DNA of 59,316 nucleotides, taken from Verrucomicrobiota bacterium (GTDB lineage: Bacteria > Verrucomicrobiota > Kiritimatiellia > CAIQIC01). Below, in pieces: positions 57,199-59,316 of the stretch. The notes below the pieces were generated by a model. That model saw only the letters and a program-made list of their open reading frames with translations. It did no database searches and was not told the origin of the DNA. How positions within the stretch are numbered: position 1 is the first letter of the stretch; every line of letters begins with the position of its first letter. The position numbers were made by a program, and so were the translations under genes. The DNA is taken from NCBI GenBank assembly GCA_004321905.1, contig SCQF01000024.1:1-59316 (forward strand). Direction: 5' to 3'.

Positions 57199-57570
57199 TC
57201 ATAATCGGCAGCACCCGCAAACAGAACGGAAAACGAGTGTATGGCGCGTCCATTCCATCGCTTGGGCCAAGTTGGTGGGTGCGGCGATCACGCCCAAGTT
57301 GAAGGCCGCCGCCGCGTTGGAAGGATCGCAGCGCAACGCTTCTAAAAAGGCCGCGCGTGCTTCCGTCGGTTTTTGCTCGCCCAGCAACATGCCGAGGTTG
57401 AGGTGCACCGCCACGTTGCTGGGGGCAGCGGTGGCGGCCTGACGTAAAAGACGCTCCGCCTCAATATTGGCGCCCAGCGAATTTTGCAACAACGCCAAAT
57501 TGACCAAGGCCGGCACAAAATCTGGTCGGAGATGCAACGCCGTGTGATAGTCCGCCAGTGCGTTGGTCGC
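57199..57570 (-). pseudogene. Remnant of a TPR-repeat protein
   Basis: The minus strand encodes about three tetratricopeptide units (ALADYHTALHLRPDFVPALVNLALLQNS, AERLLRQAATAAPSNVAVHLNLGMLL, AFLEALRCDPSNAAAAFNLGVIA). There is no start codon with a good initiation site, and a stop lies just upstream. The C-terminal end (VFRSVCGCC) does not look like TPR. It is a fragment of a larger protein, perhaps with the sulfatase remnant in the same former operon. Confidence 0.7.
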
Positions 57571-57710
57571 GCCTTATAGTTTTGATTGGGAAATCCTGTG
57601 AATCATGTAAATCCTGTCAAAAAAATTCTTGTCTTAAACAATCCGCTTGCCTATCCAACCCGACTTATTAAAGTGGCCGCGACTTTTTACCCACACATGG
57701 AGCAGCAGAG

Positions 57711-58577
57711 ATGGCGATCAACGGCAAACTCAACATCATCGCGGAGAAGATCAACGACTCCGTCCCTTCGACGCACGAACTCTTTGAAAAAGGCGATATG
57801 GCGGCGATCATCAACCTCGCCGTGGAACAGGCCGCCGGCGCGACCTATATTGACGTGAACATCGGCCCGCGCGACCCGGCGTTGATCGAAGAACTTGTCC
57901 GCGTAATTCAATCCAAAGTCAACGTGCCGCTTTCGATTGATACGCCGTCCGCTGCCATCGCCGAGCGTGCCCTCAAAGTCTATGACCCCGCCAAGGCTGG
58001 CGGCCGGAAGCCACTGCTCAATTCCATCAGCCTCGGCCGCTTGGAGATGTTCGATCTGCTCAAAATCCAGCCGTGCAAACTGATCCTGATGGCGAGCGAG
58101 CGGCATCTGAACGGCGCGACGGCGCAGAACGCCACCGCCGAGGACGTCCACGAAGCGGCGCGGCAGATGCTGGCCCACGCCAAGAAGCACGGGCTGACGA
58201 ACGACGACATGATCTTCGACTCCACCATCGCCCCCATCGGCAGCGACTATCAGGGCCTCACGAAGATGACGGTCAACGGCATCGGCCTGATCGGCAGCGA
58301 CCCGCAGTTCAAGGGTTGCCATATGTCGGTGGGCCTCTCGAACTTCACGGTGCAACTGCCGAGCAAAACCCAATCCGGCGCGCTGGTGAAGACGCCGCTG
58401 GAGAACGCCTTCCTGACGCTGGCCGTGCCGCGTGGACTGGATTACTGCGTCGGCAACACCAAGAAAAAATATGAATTTCTCCAGCCCGATCATCCCGCAA
58501 TGCAAACCCTCAGCGCCGTAATGAAACTGGAGGGCTACGACATCCTCATGCGTGTGCAGGATTTCTATAACAACTGA
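57711..58577 (+). CDS. Pterin-binding methyltransferase (methyltetrahydrofolate corrinoid-type)
   Basis: This 288-residue TIM-barrel protein resembles the pterin-binding family (AcsE, MetH pterin domain, MtrH-like): LNIIAEKINDSVPSTHELFEKGD at the start, GATYIDVNIGPRD, VPLSIDTPSAAIAERAL, LLNSISL, and SVGLSNFTVQLPSKTQ. It probably moves a methyl group between methyl-tetrahydrofolate and a corrinoid protein, but no corrinoid protein gene is visible. AGCAGAG lies before ATG 57711. Confidence 0.85.
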   Translation: MAINGKLNIIAEKINDSVPSTHELFEKGDMAAIINLAVEQAAGATYIDVNIGPRDPALIEELVRVIQSKVNVPLSIDTPSAAIAERALKVYDPAKAGGRKPLLNSISLGRLEMFDLLKIQPCKLILMASERHLNGATAQNATAEDVHEAARQMLAHAKKHGLTNDDMIFDSTIAPIGSDYQGLTKMTVNGIGLIGSDPQFKGCHMSVGLSNFTVQLPSKTQSGALVKTPLENAFLTLAVPRGLDYCVGNTKKKYEFLQPDHPAMQTLSAVMKLEGYDILMRVQDFYNN

Positions 58578-58989
58578 GGCAATCTAGGTGTGCAAAGGGT
58601 GAGCAGCTGAGCGGTGGCCGCCCAGCCGCTCAAGACATATCAGTTAATCCCGTGCCCAATGAATAGGTTCATCCCAAGGTCTGGAAGGGTTGCATCACAG
58701 CCTGCTTTTCCGCTGACAATTTCTACATCCCCCCGGCATTTTTGAAGGCAAACAGGGTAGGGCGGCACAGCCTGTGCCGCCGCGAGCCGGTTGGTCATTC
58801 TTACCGCCTAAAATCGGCATGGATTGTGCTGCAAAAGAATCTCTAAAAGTTACGAACGAGGTTATCTTGTCAGCCCAAAGGAGTGTACGCCAGCAGCGGG
58901 GGGGGGGCAACGGAATGAGGATCTGGTGTGACCGGGAAATTGTCAGCCGTTGAGTTTGATCCACGCGCTGGACGTGGAAAGGTTGCGCC
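58578..58989. other. Gene-free stretch between the methyltransferase and the pseudopilin
   Basis: No gene is recognised. Positions 58757-58785 hold a GTAGGGCGGCACAGCC-type hairpin repeat of the family seen at 2780-2831, and 58898-58907 is a run of ten G. The stretch may include the promoter of the pilin-like gene, but no good boxes are evident. Confidence 0.6.
58757..58785. repeat. GTAGGGCGGCACAG hairpin repeat
   Basis: GCGGCACAG pairs with CTGTGCCGC, preceded by GTAGG as in 2780-2831. The outer CCCTAC end is lost. Confidence 0.6.
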
Positions 58990-59316
58990 ATGAAACGGCA
59001 GTCATACGGATTCACCCTCGGTGAAATCATGATTGTCGTGGCGGTCATCGCTTTGCTCGCAACAATCGCTGTGCCAGCCTTCATGAATGCGCGTACGAAA
59101 GCCATTCAGAACTCATGCTATAACAATCTGCGTTTGATTGACGATGCGAAAGAACAATATGAGGTGGAGCATTCCAATGTGGTGCCCGGTGCGCTCACGG
59201 ATTTGGTCGGTACGAGCGCCTACCTCAAGGCTGCGCCGCTGTGCAAGGGTGGTGGCACGTATCTGCTGAATGAATTTGGCGCGAAGCCATCCTGCGTCAT
59301 CCACGGTACCGTGCCC
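58990..59316 (+). CDS. Pseudopilin-like protein with prepilin N-terminal motif (partial)
   Basis: The first 109 residues of an open frame that runs off the window. It has the prepilin peptidase site SYGFTLGEIM (cleavage G-F, Glu at +5) followed by the hydrophobic helix IVVAVIALLATIAVPAFMNAR, and a globular part with NNLRLIDDAKEQYEVEH. It belongs to the type II secretion or competence-like pseudopilins abundant in PVC bacteria (the DUF1559/type II G family). GGAAAGG precedes ATG 58990. The C-terminus is not in the window. Confidence 0.9.
   Translation, partial: MKRQSYGFTLGEIMIVVAVIALLATIAVPAFMNARTKAIQNSCYNNLRLIDDAKEQYEVEHSNVVPGALTDLVGTSAYLKAAPLCKGGGTYLLNEFGAKPSCVIHGTVP

Overview
The window is about 59 kb of GC-rich DNA (roughly 60% by eye) from a Gram-negative bacterium: it has a TolC/RND efflux system, an outer-membrane porin, an AsmA-like protein, a pseudopilin and many signal peptides. 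Gene content (RF3, paired argJ-argB, accB-accC followed by Asp23 and AmaP-like proteins, GH106-like and GH42-like glycosidases, a sulfatase remnant) and the dense interspersed palindromes suggest a PVC-group bacterium, most likely Verrucomicrobiota/Kiritimatiellota. That placement is an inference from gene style, not from a marker gene. The absence of rRNA and of a contiguous pathway backbone fits an ordinary chromosomal contig with accessory patches.

Layout. 1-13.2 kb (minus strand): a four-domain sulfur-transfer flavoprotein, an M1 aminopeptidase, a DUF985 cupin, then a long operon read from 13155 downwards: arsR, tolC, membrane-fusion protein, RND pump, a PII-like small protein, a DUF6132-like and a YgaP-like membrane protein, and an FmdB zinc ribbon. 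13.3-22 kb (plus): rplM-rpsI, argJ-argB, accB-accC-asp23-amaP-like-gmhA-pfkB-alr, then tRNA-Pro. 22-28.7 kb: uppP, rnc, xerD, purC, an SH3-domain protein, a large membrane protein and tadA. 28.7-31.8 kb: an accessory island with a GH42-like gene, flanked by diverged direct repeats and a transposase remnant. 31.8-43 kb: an oligoribonuclease-like gene, an RRM protein, prfC, tRNA-Val, carB, a four-helix-bundle (S23-like) gene, guaA, pyrF, pyrE and an azoreductase. 43-51 kb: an AsmA-like protein, TrpB2, a metal ABC locus without an ATPase gene, a porin, and a DUF47-Pit phosphate pair. 51-59.3 kb: pgi, GH106-like glycosidase, pfkA, sulfatase and TPR remnants, a pterin-binding methyltransferase, and a pseudopilin cut by the window end.

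The most striking feature is not a gene. A 19-bp palindrome with core TTCC-N7-GGAA occurs about 30 times, almost only between genes. Thirteen times it occurs as a tandem pair with centre-to-centre distance of 30-32.5 bp, 32 bp in ten of them, although the spacer sequence differs every time. Twelve of the thirteen pairs lie within about 165 bp upstream of a start codon or, in tolC, inside the first codons. This fixed three-helical-turn geometry looks like a binding site for a pair of protein dimers on one DNA face, i.e. a global regulator or nucleoid protein.
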